Positions 17,372 through 26,294 are shown, numbered from the stretch's first letter. The stretch: 64,000 nucleotides of DNA from Gemmatimonadota bacterium (GCA_007121455.1 SKKN01000023.1:62001-126000), one strand, 5' to 3'. Notes: a model not told the origin generated them from the sequence alone. A program made the numbers and translations.

Positions 17372-17400
17372 TTGTCCACTCCCGGACCCCTTCTTATCTT
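17372..17400 (+). promoter_or_regulatory. Promoter giving a leaderless ftcD transcript
   Basis: TTGTCC (17372-17377) and TATCTT (17395-17400) are spaced by 17 bases. The normal start point, about 7 bases after the -10, falls on or beside the ftcD ATG at 17408. No Shine-Dalgarno sequence is present in the bases before that ATG, so the mRNA is probably leaderless. Confidence 0.55.
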
Positions 17401-17407
17401 CCGGCCC

Positions 17408-18343
17408 ATGATACCCGTCCTGGAAGCGGTGCCCAACTTCAGCGAGGGTCGGGATCCCGGTGTGGTGGCCGCGCTGAGGGAGGCGATCGCGGGAAAGGGT
17501 GCCGAGGTGCTCGACGTGACCTCGGATCCGGACCACAATCGCACGGTGATCACCTACGTCGGGGATCCGGATACGGTGGAGCGGGCCTCAGTGGCCGTGG
17601 CCGAAGTGGCGATCCGTGAAATCGACCTCGGGAGCCACCACGGCGTCCACCCACGGATCGGCGCGCTCGACGTGTTGCCTTTCGTTCCTCTCGAAGGGCT
17701 GACGATGGTCGATGCGCGGGCGAGCGCGCGTCGGGTTGGAGAGGGGCTCGCAAAGCTCGACCTGCCGGTGTACTTCTACGGGGAGGCGTCCGATCCTCCG
17801 GGGCGGTCTCTTGCGGACCTCCGGAGAGGAGGATTCGAGACGCTGGGAGAGCGCGTGCCGCCGGGAAGGAAGCCGGACCTGCTTCCGCCGGGATGGTCGC
17901 GGCCGGGATTGCACCCTACGGCGGGAGCGACGTGCGTGGGGGCGCGAAAGCTTCTTCTCGCATGGAATGTGGAGGTCGTAGGGGTGGACGCGGATGGGGT
18001 CCGGGAGATCGCCCGCAGCCTGAGAGAGAGCAACGGAGGGTTCCCCGGGGTGAAGGCCCTGGGACTCGTTCTCCCTGAACAGGGCCGAGTGCAAGTGTCG
18101 ATGAATCTGGAGGACATGGATCGCACGAATCCCTTCACGCTCTTCCGAGCGGTGGAGGAGCGGGTGCGTGCACAGGGAGGTGAGGTCGCGGGAACGGAGG
18201 TTGTGGGAATGATCCCCGACGACCTCGTGCTCCCCTCCGCGAGCGATCGGCTCCACCTGCTCGCCCCCGACGCGGACCGGCTCCTTTCCGGGCGCCTCCT
18301 CCGACACCTCCAGACCCGTTCTCCGGGAACCGTGACCTCATGA
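17408..18343 (+). CDS. ftcD: Glutamate formimidoyltransferase (single domain)
   Basis: A 311-aa protein starting 'MIPVLEAVPNFSEGRD', the signature N-terminus of formiminotransferase. This enzyme moves the formimino group from formiminoglutamate to tetrahydrofolate in histidine degradation. 'SHHGVHPRIGALDVLPFVPL' contains the conserved histidine region. The cyclodeaminase domain of the mammalian fusion is absent, as is usual in bacteria. No hut gene is nearby. The ATG at 17408 fits both the family N-terminus and the leaderless promoter. The stop overlaps the TPR gene as ATGA. Confidence 0.93.
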   Translation: MIPVLEAVPNFSEGRDPGVVAALREAIAGKGAEVLDVTSDPDHNRTVITYVGDPDTVERASVAVAEVAIREIDLGSHHGVHPRIGALDVLPFVPLEGLTMVDARASARRVGEGLAKLDLPVYFYGEASDPPGRSLADLRRGGFETLGERVPPGRKPDLLPPGWSRPGLHPTAGATCVGARKLLLAWNVEVVGVDADGVREIARSLRESNGGFPGVKALGLVLPEQGRVQVSMNLEDMDRTNPFTLFRAVEERVRAQGGEVAGTEVVGMIPDDLVLPSASDRLHLLAPDADRLLSGRLLRHLQTRSPGTVTS

Positions 18344-20583
18344 GCGTCGATGCACTGAAGGAGAAGGCGCGAGCTCACGAACGGAAGGAGCAGTGGGGGA
18401 AGGCGCTCGAGCTTTACCAGGAGGCGTTGGAGCAGGTACGAGAGGATGAGGAGCCCGATATCTCCCTCTTCAACCGAGTCGGGGACCTCCTCGTCCGGGT
18501 GGACAGGAAGCAGGAGGCCTTGACGAGCTATCAGGAGGCGATCGACCTCTACCTGCAGGCAGAGCTTCCCAACAACGCGATCGCCGTCTGCCGAAAGCTG
18601 ATCCGGAACTATCCGGACCACCCCTCCACCTTTCTCCGGATGGGCAGGATTCGCGGAGGACAGGGCTTCCTCACCGACGCCCGGCAGAACTTCCTGACCT
18701 ACGTCGAAATGATGCAGGCGCGCGGGAAGGTTGAAGAGGCGTTCGAAGCCCTGATCGAGTTCGTCGCCCTCGCCCCTGACGATGTGGGAACCCGCCTCAC
18801 GCTCGCCCGTCAGCTCCACTCGCACGGTCGGACGGACGAAGCCGTCGAACAACTGACCTCGGCGTACCGACACCAGAAGCAGACGGGTGATGAGGAGGGG
18901 GCCGCCGAAACCGAGGCACTTCTCGCGGAGATCGATCCTGGGGCGACCCTGTCCCAATACGATGCGAAATCCGGAACCATTGCCTCCGAATTTCCAGCCG
19001 ATGAGGACGCGGAGCCCCTCCAGGCAGGCAGCCTCGAGGGCTTCGAGCGAACATCGCTGCACGCCGCGCCCTCTCCCTCGGAAGAGCCGGAGGCCGAGGC
19101 AGAGGAGGATGTGGATCTCGAGGTCGACCTGGAAGCGGCGATCGAGATCACGAGCCTGAGCGGTGAGGAGGAGGATCCGCTCGAGGGATCCAGGGATTTC
19201 GAGGAGGAGGTCGAAGGCGTTCCCTCCGACTTCGGGGACTTCGGGGGGGAGGACGACCGCGAAGGGCCGGCGGGAGAGGTGGAGGAGGAAGACGAGATCG
19301 AGGACGTGAACGTACCTCTTCCCATGTTGGCTCTGGACGACCTCGAGGACGAACCCGACGAACCCACGGAGGACGGCTGGGAAGGGGAAGAGGACGAGGA
19401 GGAGGAGGCCTGGGAGCTTCCAAACGAGGGTCTCGGGGTCGAGGAGGAAGACGAAGCGGAGGTGCTGGACGAGTCATTGCCGGTGCTGAGCTTGGCTCCC
19501 GGTGAGGGGGGCGTGGTGGTGCCGAGCCACGATGAGAGCCAGCCGCCTGACGGACCGGAGGGCAGGGGAGAGACCGCCGTTCCCCTGGACCGGGAGGAGG
19601 CGGCCGAGGCGCCCGAGGCCGGTCTCGTTGCCCCGGAGCTGGATCCCGCGGATCATCACGGGTGGCGGGACCTCGGAGAGGAGCTCCTCGAGCGAGGGGA
19701 GAGCGAACAGGCCGAACGGGCGCTCGATCGGGCGCACCGCGGGTTGGCTGCCGTCGGGGAGATGCGTGCGGCGATGCGGGTGGTACAGACCCTTCTGGAG
19801 CATGACCCGGAGAACCTCTCATACCACCAGCGCCGCGTCGAGTATGCCTACCAGACGCACGATCGCGAGCTCCTCATCCCTGCCATCCTCGGGCTCGCGA
19901 AGCTCCTCTCCCGGACCGGAGACGACGAGCAGGCGCAGACGGTGTACCGCCAGTTGCTCGCCCATGACCCGGAGAATCTCGAAGCGAAGAGGGCGCTCGG
20001 GCTGAGCGAGCCGCCGGCACCGCCGGCGTCAGCCCCGGAGCCCCGTTCTCGAGAGGTCCCGCCGGAGGAGGAGTACGTCGACCTCGGTGCTATGGTCCTC
20101 GGAACCGAGGAGAAGACGACCCGGTGGGTCGTACCTGCGGATGCGCCGAGCGGTGACGAAGAGGCCGATTTTGCGCGGATGCTCACGCAGTTCAAGCAGA
20201 AGGTCGCCGAAAACCTCGAGGGGGAGGACAGCTCCGCGCACTATGATCTGGGAACCGCCTACAAGGAGATGGGCCTTCTGGACGAGGCGATTTCCGAGTT
20301 TCAGCAGTCCTTGCGACTCGACAGCCAAAACCTGGCGGCATTCGAAATGCTTGGGCAGTGCTTCCTCGAGAAAGGAAAGCCGGGCATGGCGGTGCGGACG
20401 CTCCAGCGGGCGTTGCGGGCTTCATACGTGATCGAGGACGACCTGCTCGGGATCTACTACTACCTCGGCATCGCTCTCGAGGAGATCGGGAACACGGACG
20501 AGTCACAGGAGTTCTACGAGAAAGTCTTCGCCCTCGACATCAACTTCAAGGACGTCACGGACCGGCTTCGCGGCCTGCGATGA
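18340..20583 (+). CDS. Large TPR protein with acidic central linker
   Basis: A 747-aa protein with no signal peptide. TPR-like helical pairs fill residues about 1-205 ('WGKALELYQEALEQVREDE', 'PNNAIAVCRKLIRNYPDHP') and again about 430-745 ('SAHYDLGTAYKEMGLLDEA', 'AFEMLGQCFLEKGKPGMA'). Between them lie about 220 residues dominated by Glu and Asp, probably disordered. This architecture suggests a cytoplasmic scaffold. Its start overlaps ftcD as ATGA, although no functional link is evident. A second TPR/acidic protein begins at 24567. Function not recognised. Confidence 0.8.
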   Translation: MSVDALKEKARAHERKEQWGKALELYQEALEQVREDEEPDISLFNRVGDLLVRVDRKQEALTSYQEAIDLYLQAELPNNAIAVCRKLIRNYPDHPSTFLRMGRIRGGQGFLTDARQNFLTYVEMMQARGKVEEAFEALIEFVALAPDDVGTRLTLARQLHSHGRTDEAVEQLTSAYRHQKQTGDEEGAAETEALLAEIDPGATLSQYDAKSGTIASEFPADEDAEPLQAGSLEGFERTSLHAAPSPSEEPEAEAEEDVDLEVDLEAAIEITSLSGEEEDPLEGSRDFEEEVEGVPSDFGDFGGEDDREGPAGEVEEEDEIEDVNVPLPMLALDDLEDEPDEPTEDGWEGEEDEEEEAWELPNEGLGVEEEDEAEVLDESLPVLSLAPGEGGVVVPSHDESQPPDGPEGRGETAVPLDREEAAEAPEAGLVAPELDPADHHGWRDLGEELLERGESEQAERALDRAHRGLAAVGEMRAAMRVVQTLLEHDPENLSYHQRRVEYAYQTHDRELLIPAILGLAKLLSRTGDDEQAQTVYRQLLAHDPENLEAKRALGLSEPPAPPASAPEPRSREVPPEEEYVDLGAMVLGTEEKTTRWVVPADAPSGDEEADFARMLTQFKQKVAENLEGEDSSAHYDLGTAYKEMGLLDEAISEFQQSLRLDSQNLAAFEMLGQCFLEKGKPGMAVRTLQRALRASYVIEDDLLGIYYYLGIALEEIGNTDESQEFYEKVFALDINFKDVTDRLRGLR

Positions 20584-20638
20584 TCGATGTCATGGCACTC
20601 CCCACCGCTCCCCGACTCTTCCGGCTCCCACTCCCTTC

Positions 20639-21640
20639 ATGACGAATCAGCCCGTCCTCGGTAAGGCGCCGCCGCTGCTCTCGGAGATCCAGGCACCGGT
20701 GGCAGATCGCCTGACGCAGGTCCTCGATGAGATTCGCAGGATCGTGCTCTCCGACTTCGACATGATCGAGGAGGTGAATGAATACCTCCTCCTCATGCGA
20801 GGGAAGCTGTTTCGCCCCACGCTCCTCCTCCTGGTCGACTCCCTCCACCAGGATGCTTCCGAGGAAGCCGTACCCCTCGCAGCCGTGGTGGAGCTCGTCC
20901 ACCTCGCCACGCTCGTGCACGACGATGCCGTCGATCACTCCGTCCTGCGACGAGGGCTCCCCACGGTCAACTCTCTGTGGAGCCATCAGGTGGCCATCAT
21001 CATGGGCGACTATCTCTACAGCCGCTCGGTCATGGAGCTGGCCCGAATCGGCAACATGGACGCGGTTCGGGCCTTGGCCCGCGCGTCGAACGCGATGAGT
21101 CAAGGCGAGATGCGTCAACTCGTTTCCTACGACGCACTCGGTTTCTCGGAGGCGGACTACTACCAGCTCATCGCGTCGAAGACCGCGTCCCTGATGCAGG
21201 CCGCATGCGAGATGGGTGCATTGGGGGGGAGCGACGAGCACCGTGAGAGGATGGGCCGGTTCGGTCACGATCTGGGTATGGCCTTCCAGATCGCCGACGA
21301 CCTCCTCGACTATACCGGCACGGAGGAGGTCACGGGCAAGCCGACGGGACACGATCTTCGGGAGCGGAAGGTCACCCTTCCCCTGGTCGGGGCGCTGCAC
21401 CGTCTCTCCGGAACGGAAAGAGATGCGGTCCGTCGCTTTTTCACACGGGTCGATCCGTCGGACGATGAGATCGAGGAGATCGTCGAAATCGTACGTGCGG
21501 CGGGAGGGCTCGAGTACGCCCATGAGCGGGCGAGTCACTACGCGGAACGGGCGCGATTGGGCCTGGAGGGGCTCGAAGAGGGACCGTCGCTCGAAGGCCT
21601 CCGAGCGGCGGTGGGATACGCCGTCGATCGGAGGCGTTAG
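20639..21640 (+). CDS. Long-chain polyprenyl diphosphate synthase
   Basis: A trans-isoprenyl synthase of 333 aa. The first Asp-rich motif is D95-D96-A-V-D99 followed by 'HSVLRRGLPTVN', and the second is D220-D221-L-L-D224. 'MRGKLFRPTLLLL' holds the conserved G-K-x-x-R-P. The residue five before the first Asp is Ala (A90), a small residue as in octaprenyl-type enzymes, so a long chain (quinone side chain) is likely; short-chain FPP synthases carry an aromatic there. The ATG at 20639 has little ribosome-binding sequence. Confidence 0.92.
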   Translation: MTNQPVLGKAPPLLSEIQAPVADRLTQVLDEIRRIVLSDFDMIEEVNEYLLLMRGKLFRPTLLLLVDSLHQDASEEAVPLAAVVELVHLATLVHDDAVDHSVLRRGLPTVNSLWSHQVAIIMGDYLYSRSVMELARIGNMDAVRALARASNAMSQGEMRQLVSYDALGFSEADYYQLIASKTASLMQAACEMGALGGSDEHRERMGRFGHDLGMAFQIADDLLDYTGTEEVTGKPTGHDLRERKVTLPLVGALHRLSGTERDAVRRFFTRVDPSDDEIEEIVEIVRAAGGLEYAHERASHYAERARLGLEGLEEGPSLEGLRAAVGYAVDRRR

Positions 21641-21733
21641 GGTCGTGACGGATGCCTCGAACTCGGTGAACGGTTATGTTTAGGGGGATGGGGAGTTCGG
21701 AGGCGGCACTGCCTCGTGCGGGAGCCGGCTGGC

Positions 21734-22012
21734 ATGCGCCACGCTAACCGTGGCCGAGGAGTTTCCCGGGTCGTCTGGACGCTGGTACTGGGCGTCTTTC
21801 TCGGGGGACTGCTGACTCTGCTCTCCGAGCTCTTCCTTCCCGAAAGCGCGGCCCGGGATTTTCTGACCACCTCGGTGGCCGCCTCCGTCGGACCGCTCAC
21901 CGTGAATCTGGTGGCGGTGGCGTTCACAGTAGGCCCCCTGGTGCTGAGCTTGAACGTGCTCACACTGGTCGGGGTAGCTACCGTAGCCTTCGTGGCCCGG
22001 TCCTGGATCTGA
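21734..22012 (+). CDS. Small DUF4321-like membrane protein
   Basis: A protein of about 92 aa with two membrane helices: 'VVWTLVLGVFLGGLLTLLSELF' shortened to residues about 12-34, and a C-terminal pair of hydrophobic strands or helices ending 'VGVATVAFVARSW'. The layout (G-rich first helix with an acidic 'SELF', then 'GPLTVNLVAVAFTVGPLVLS') resembles DUF4321. Function unknown. I prefer ATG 21734 with GGAG upstream; GTG 21716 would add six residues. It lies between the polyprenyl synthase and tatA. Confidence 0.66.
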   Translation: MRHANRGRGVSRVVWTLVLGVFLGGLLTLLSELFLPESAARDFLTTSVAASVGPLTVNLVAVAFTVGPLVLSLNVLTLVGVATVAFVARSWI

Positions 22013-22066
22013 GGCTTTATAAGGAAGCGCCGATCACCAAGAGGAATTCAACGGAGGAAGACGAAC

Positions 22067-22354
22067 ATGTTTGGTGGACTCGGAATGTGGGAGGTCGTTT
22101 TGATCTTCCTCGTGGTGCTCCTCCTCTTCGGAGCGAAGCGGTTGCCTGAGATCGGCTCCTCCCTCGGTAAAGGGATTCGAGAGTTCAAGGGCTCCCTTCG
22201 GGACATCGAGGGTGAGTTGAGATTGCCCGATGCCGAAGATGATGCGCATACCCCGAAGCCGCCCGGATCCGAAGATGTGGCCGGCGGCTCCGAAGAGGAA
22301 GGAACGGACGAGGAAGAGAACGGAAGCCCGCGGCGGCTGACGAGCAGTCAGTAG
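22067..22354 (+). CDS. tatA: TatA/TatB-family translocase subunit
   Basis: A 95-aa protein with one N-terminal membrane helix ('MWEVVLIFLVVLLLFGAKRL'), the Tat 'FGAKRLPEIG' hinge and an amphipathic helix ('SSLGKGIREFKGSLRDIE'), then an acidic tail. This is the pore-forming TatA of the twin-arginine export system; the partner tatC is at 12319. The ribosome-binding site is a strong GGAGGA. The gene ends just before a symmetric terminator. Confidence 0.93.
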   Translation: MFGGLGMWEVVLIFLVVLLLFGAKRLPEIGSSLGKGIREFKGSLRDIEGELRLPDAEDDAHTPKPPGSEDVAGGSEEEGTDEEENGSPRRLTSSQ

Positions 22355-22371
22355 CTACAGTTCTGCGCAAG

Positions 22372-22428
22372 AAAAAGACGAAGCGCCCCGAGGTGTGTAC
22401 CTTCCACCTCGGGGCGCTTCGTCTTTTT
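22372..22428. terminator. Bidirectional intrinsic terminator between tatA and ppiD
   Basis: A perfect 24-bp inverted repeat (arms 22372-22395 and 22405-22428) with a 9-base loop. The stem core is very GC-rich, and each end is an A5/T5 run, so it reads as a Rho-independent terminator from both sides. It separates the convergent tatA (+) and ppiD-like (-) genes. Confidence 0.95.
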
Positions 22429-22489
22429 GCGGAACGGCGCTCCCGGCTTGGCGCCAGAAGCTCCGCGGGCGTGAAAAGCCTCGGTGGAA

Positions 22490-24340
22490 TCAGAAGACCA
22501 TCGGCATCTGCGGCTGGTCGGCCATGTCCTCCTGCATCTCGAACACCTCCGCCCGGCGGTCCACGATCCGCACCGACTCCCTCAAGCCGTCGATCCATTG
22601 GTCGAGCCGCTCCTGGCGGATCTCGTTCAGTCGGATCGCTCGCTGGATCTCCTTCTGGACCTCCCACTCCTCCCGATCCGCGGGGATCCGCTCGACGACC
22701 TCGATGATGAACACGTTGCCGTCCGAACGGATCGGCTCGGAGACCGCCCCCTCCGGGAGCCCGAACGCAGTGCCGATCGCCCGGTTTTGCCGTCCGAGCC
22801 CCGGAACGAAGTCCACACGGCTGAACGGGTCGGGGCTGCCGAGCGTCAGCCCGTGGCGCTCGGAAAGCTCCTCCAGCGTGGCCACCCCATCGCGAAGCGC
22901 CTGCGCATGCTCGCGTCCTTCCTCCACGGCACGCTCCAGCTTCTTCTCCAGGCGGAGCGTCTCCCTGATCGCGGGAGCGGCTTCGGACACGCCTTGATGG
23001 GTTGCCGGGGAATAGCGAGTCAACTCCAGGACGTAGAAAGCCTCGGTCGACTCGAAGACTTCGCTCACCGCCCCTGGAGCAGCCATTTCCTCGAAGATCC
23101 AGTGCGCCCCTTCCGGAGCCCGCCCCACACCGGGGAGAATCGGGAAGTCCTCCGTGAGGTCTCCTTCCCGCACTTGGAGCCCCAGAACCTCGGCCGCTTC
23201 GTCGAGGGACTGATTTTCCGCGAGCATTTCGAGAGAGTCGGCCCGGGTCAAGAGGCGGAACTCGGAGTCGTCCGTCCGCTCGAGGGGAATGAGGATGTGA
23301 CGAGCTTCTGCAGAGTCTCCATCACGGGACAGCACCTCGACGACGTGGTAACCGAGGCCCGTCTCGACGGGCTCGCTCAGCTCTCCGACCGGGAGCGTGA
23401 AGATCGCCTCCTCAAGAGGAAGCTGGAGGTCGCCTGAGCTGCGCGTGACGGTGCCCAGCGCGCCACCTTGATCCGCCGTCTCCTCGTCGCCCGACTCGCG
23501 CGCTGCCACCTCGGCGAATTCCACCCCTTCGAGAAGCTCCTGCCGGGCCTCTCGAGCCCGCTCCAGCGCGTCGGCCGAATCGGCCGCAGCCGGCGTCTTC
23601 GAGAGGCTGACATAGCGGGCCTCCGCCCGCGCGGGGATCGCGAACTCGTCGCGGTTCTCCTCGTAGTACTGGGCGATCTCGCCCTCGGAGACCTCTACAT
23701 CGTCCCGAGAGATCCTCTGCTGTGGGTCGAGCGCCAGGTACCGTGCAGCCACCTGCTCGTTCTGCTCCTTCCACTCACGCCAGAGCTCCGCGTCCGACAC
23801 GTAGATCCCCGCGGTGAGCTGCCGCATGAGCTTGCTCCGGGGGATGACCTCCCGGTAGTACTGCTCGAGTTGCTGCATGAAAAAACGATCGGCCGAGGCG
23901 GACGCCAGAAACTCATGGTACTTATCCAGGTCGAACTGACCATTCGTCTGGAATGACGGGTCCTGCTGGAGGTCGGGCGGAGGGCTGTATCTGGCCGCGT
24001 CCCGGATTTCATCATCCGAAACCCGAATGCCACGCCGCTCGAGTTCCTTTTGGATGAGGATCTGGGTCACGACCTCGTCCCAGGCCATGTCCTCGATCTC
24101 CCGGTTCTGCTGAGAGCTGATCGGACCGTCCTGCGTCCTCGACACCTGATCGTAGACGTTCCGGTATGTGGCCTGGTACTGCTCCACCGAGACGGCGGTG
24201 CCGCCCACGCGGCCGACATCACTCATCCCGAAGGCGCCGCCACTCGCATCCATGCCCCACTCGAACACCATAAGTGCCACGAAAGCGGCTGCCGTGATCA
24301 GCATGATCCACTTCGTATTTTCCCGCATCTGCCGCATCAT
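22490..24340 (-). CDS. PpiD/SurA-like membrane-anchored peptidyl-prolyl isomerase
   Basis: A 616-aa protein with one N-terminal membrane helix ('WIMLITAAAFVALMVFEWGM') and a large periplasmic part: a SurA_N-like chaperone domain (about residues 35-250), then a parvulin domain (about 230-340, 'AEARYVSLSKTPAAADS', 'GALGTVTRSSGDLQLPLEEA', 'VETGLGYHVVEVLSRDGD'), then a second rotamase-like segment. This is the PpiD architecture, a chaperone for proteins leaving Sec. It is one of two minus-strand genes and has its own promoter (24425-24453) and a GGAGGT site 11 bases before the start. Confidence 0.88.
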   Translation of the reverse strand: MMRQMRENTKWIMLITAAAFVALMVFEWGMDASGGAFGMSDVGRVGGTAVSVEQYQATYRNVYDQVSRTQDGPISSQQNREIEDMAWDEVVTQILIQKELERRGIRVSDDEIRDAARYSPPPDLQQDPSFQTNGQFDLDKYHEFLASASADRFFMQQLEQYYREVIPRSKLMRQLTAGIYVSDAELWREWKEQNEQVAARYLALDPQQRISRDDVEVSEGEIAQYYEENRDEFAIPARAEARYVSLSKTPAAADSADALERAREARQELLEGVEFAEVAARESGDEETADQGGALGTVTRSSGDLQLPLEEAIFTLPVGELSEPVETGLGYHVVEVLSRDGDSAEARHILIPLERTDDSEFRLLTRADSLEMLAENQSLDEAAEVLGLQVREGDLTEDFPILPGVGRAPEGAHWIFEEMAAPGAVSEVFESTEAFYVLELTRYSPATHQGVSEAAPAIRETLRLEKKLERAVEEGREHAQALRDGVATLEELSERHGLTLGSPDPFSRVDFVPGLGRQNRAIGTAFGLPEGAVSEPIRSDGNVFIIEVVERIPADREEWEVQKEIQRAIRLNEIRQERLDQWIDGLRESVRIVDRRAEVFEMQEDMADQPQMPMVF

Positions 24341-24424
24341 GATCGTGCTCTACCTCCACGGGTCCTCGGACCCGGCGCGTTGAAGCCTTCCGGCCCCTAC
24401 GTGTAGGATGGTCGGTAACCCTGA

Positions 24425-24453
24425 AACCTAACGAGGGGACAGGAGTGCCTCAA
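24425..24453 (-). promoter_or_regulatory. Promoter of the ppiD-like gene
   Basis: On the minus strand, TTGAGG (24453-24448) and TAGGTT (24430-24425) are spaced by 17 bases, pointing toward the ppiD-like start at 24340. The same -10 variant TAGGTT appears before yqeY at 52659. Confidence 0.45.
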
Positions 24454-24487
24454 GCCAAATTGATCGCGCCCGGATGGCCGGGACGCG

Positions 24488-24517
24488 TTGACACTCTTTC
24501 TCTTCTACCAGTATACT
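24488..24517 (+). promoter_or_regulatory. Sigma70 promoter for the TPR-aroQ-efp-acc transcript
   Basis: A perfect -35 TTGACA (24488-24493) and a -10 TATACT (24512-24517) have an 18-base spacer. It lies divergent from the ppiD promoter in the same 226-base gap. The transcript start is expected near 24524, about 43 bases before the TPR gene. This is one of the two best promoter matches in the window. Confidence 0.75.
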
Positions 24518-24566
24518 GCCCGATCGTTTCCCCCTGTGCTCGACATCGATCCTGGGAGTCCGATCC

Positions 24567-25781
24567 GTGGCACTCGAATCCTTGGAGCAGGAGATCCGAA
24601 TCCTCCGTGAGCGGCTGTCCTCCGGAAGCGATGCGGAGGACAGACTCTTCGTCCCGCTCGCCGACGCCTATCGCAGGGCCGGGGAGCACGATGATGCGCA
24701 CGAGCTCTTGAGGGAGGGGCTCGTGCGGCGGCCGGACTTCGCGAGCGCACATGTGGTGGCCGGTCTCCTCTATCAGGACATGGGGGAGGCGGGTCGTGCG
24801 GAGGCGGCCTTCGCCCGAGTGCTCGAGCTGGACGAGGAGAACGTGGTCGCCCTCGACGGTCTCGCCTGCCTCGCGGCGGAACGCGGGGATCGGGTGACCG
24901 CTCTCGAGCGTCTGTTCGAGCTGCGCGAGCTCGATGCCACGGATCCGACGATCTCCTCGCGAATCGAGGCGCTCGAAGCCGCACCCGAGTCGGAGCCGGC
25001 GGATGCCCCGACGGCAGAGGCGGAGCTCGAAGGCGAACCCGGGCCCGGGTTCGAGCTGGAGCCTGGGCCGGGAGTCCCTCCCCCCGCTGCGGCGGAGGGT
25101 GCTGCGGAGGGGGACGAGGTCTACACGCGGACGATGGCTGAGCTCTACGTCCGGCAGGGGCTCCGGGGTCGCGCAATCAGAGTTTACGAGCACCTGTTGA
25201 ACTCCGCCCCCGGCGATCCGGAGCTGCGTGGCCGGCTGGAGGAGTTGCAAGGTCTTCCCGAGCCCGATCCTGTCCAGGCTGCCGAGGCTCCTGAACCTTT
25301 CTCGCACGCCCTCGTCGGCACCGGTGGGATCGAGGCCTCGGGGTCCCTGCCACCCTCGGAGGACCCCCCGGCGGAGGATGGCTCCGAGGACGAGCGTTTC
25401 CGGGACCAGCGAGAGGAGGTGGGTTTCCCGGCCTCGGAGGCGACGCTCGCCGAAGCGGAGCTCACCCTGCAAGATGTCGAACCGGATGCGGCCGAGGGGG
25501 AGGTGCCTCCTGAGGGGAGGGCGGCGGAAATGGGGAAGGATCCCTCCGCGATCCGGAGCGGACCCCCCGTCGGCCGTTATTTCGAAGCGCTTCTGTCGTG
25601 GGTTCCGGGCGCGGTTCCGATCGAGTCGCTTGCCCCCTCCGATTCGGCTCAACCGGCGGACGAGGTCCCGGCCGCAGATGACCGGGCAGGGGGTGTACCC
25701 GCCCGGGACGCCGACCCGGGGCCGCCATCGGACGACGAGGACGAGGAGTTCAGAGAATGGCTCAGGAGTCTCGGCCCGTGA
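24567..25781 (+). CDS. TPR protein with acidic, proline-rich linker
   Basis: A 404-aa cytoplasmic-looking protein. Residues 1-130 carry three TPR-like helical pairs ('PLADAYRRAGEHDDAHELL', 'VVAGLLYQDMGEAGRAEAA'), followed by a Pro/Glu/Gly linker. A further TPR begins at 'TMAELYVRQGLRGRAIRVYE', then about 200 acidic residues end in 'EFREWLRSLGP'. It shares style with the 18340 TPR protein. It has a strong promoter and overlaps aroQ. No catalytic motif; probably a scaffold. Function not recognised. Confidence 0.78.
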   Translation: MALESLEQEIRILRERLSSGSDAEDRLFVPLADAYRRAGEHDDAHELLREGLVRRPDFASAHVVAGLLYQDMGEAGRAEAAFARVLELDEENVVALDGLACLAAERGDRVTALERLFELRELDATDPTISSRIEALEAAPESEPADAPTAEAELEGEPGPGFELEPGPGVPPPAAAEGAAEGDEVYTRTMAELYVRQGLRGRAIRVYEHLLNSAPGDPELRGRLEELQGLPEPDPVQAAEAPEPFSHALVGTGGIEASGSLPPSEDPPAEDGSEDERFRDQREEVGFPASEATLAEAELTLQDVEPDAAEGEVPPEGRAAEMGKDPSAIRSGPPVGRYFEALLSWVPGAVPIESLAPSDSAQPADEVPAADDRAGGVPARDADPGPPSDDEDEEFREWLRSLGP

Positions 25782-26221
25782 AAGTGAACGTGATCCATGG
25801 CCCGAATCTGGGTACCCTCGGCAAGCGAGAGCCCGAACTCTACGGCTCGATGACGCTCGAGGGAGTGAACCGGCGCCTCCAGGAGCTGGCGGAAGAGCTC
25901 AACGTCGCGTTGGACATCGTCCAGTCGAATCATGAGGGCGCCCTCGTCGACCACCTCGAGGCCGCCACCGGGGAAGCGGACGGATTCCTCGTGAACCCCG
26001 GCGGACTCACGCATACGAGCGTGGTTCTCAGAGACGCACTCCTGGCCACCGGCCGCCCGTTCGTCGAAGTACACGTAAGCAATCCCCAGGGGCGAGAGGG
26101 GTTCCGTCACCGGTCCTTCCTGTCCGATGTTGCCGCGGGGGTGGTTTTTGGATTCGGATGGCAGGGCTACCTTGTAGGGCTGTGGGGGTTGGTCGGACGA
26201 CTTCAACTCCCTGGAGAATGA
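25778..26221 (+). CDS. aroQ: Type II 3-dehydroquinate dehydratase
   Basis: AroQ removes water from 3-dehydroquinate in the shikimate pathway. The 147-aa product has 'VIHGPNLGTLGKREPELYG' with the catalytic Arg-x-x-x-x-Tyr loop, 'NPGGLTHTSVVLRD' and 'EVHVSNPQGREGFRHRS' with the family histidines. I chose GTG 25778 because it overlaps the TPR stop as GTGA, has AGGAG nine bases upstream, and gives the usual 'MKV-x-VI-x-GPN' N-terminus. An in-frame ATG at 25757 would add seven residues. Confidence 0.95.
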   Translation: MKVNVIHGPNLGTLGKREPELYGSMTLEGVNRRLQELAEELNVALDIVQSNHEGALVDHLEAATGEADGFLVNPGGLTHTSVVLRDALLATGRPFVEVHVSNPQGREGFRHRSFLSDVAAGVVFGFGWQGYLVGLWGLVGRLQLPGE

Positions 26222-26294
26222 CTTGTGATCTCCTCCGCCCGGGAGCATGTCTCTCGGAATCGGCGGACCCGCGACCACGTTACCTCGGGAACCC

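Noticed and set aside
22018-22023. TATAAG before tatA as a -10 box
   Set aside because: No acceptable -35 hexamer 16-18 bases upstream.
22484-23437. A 317-codon plus-strand frame inside the ppiD-like gene
   Set aside because: Antisense shadow lying beyond a strong terminator, with no recognisable domain.
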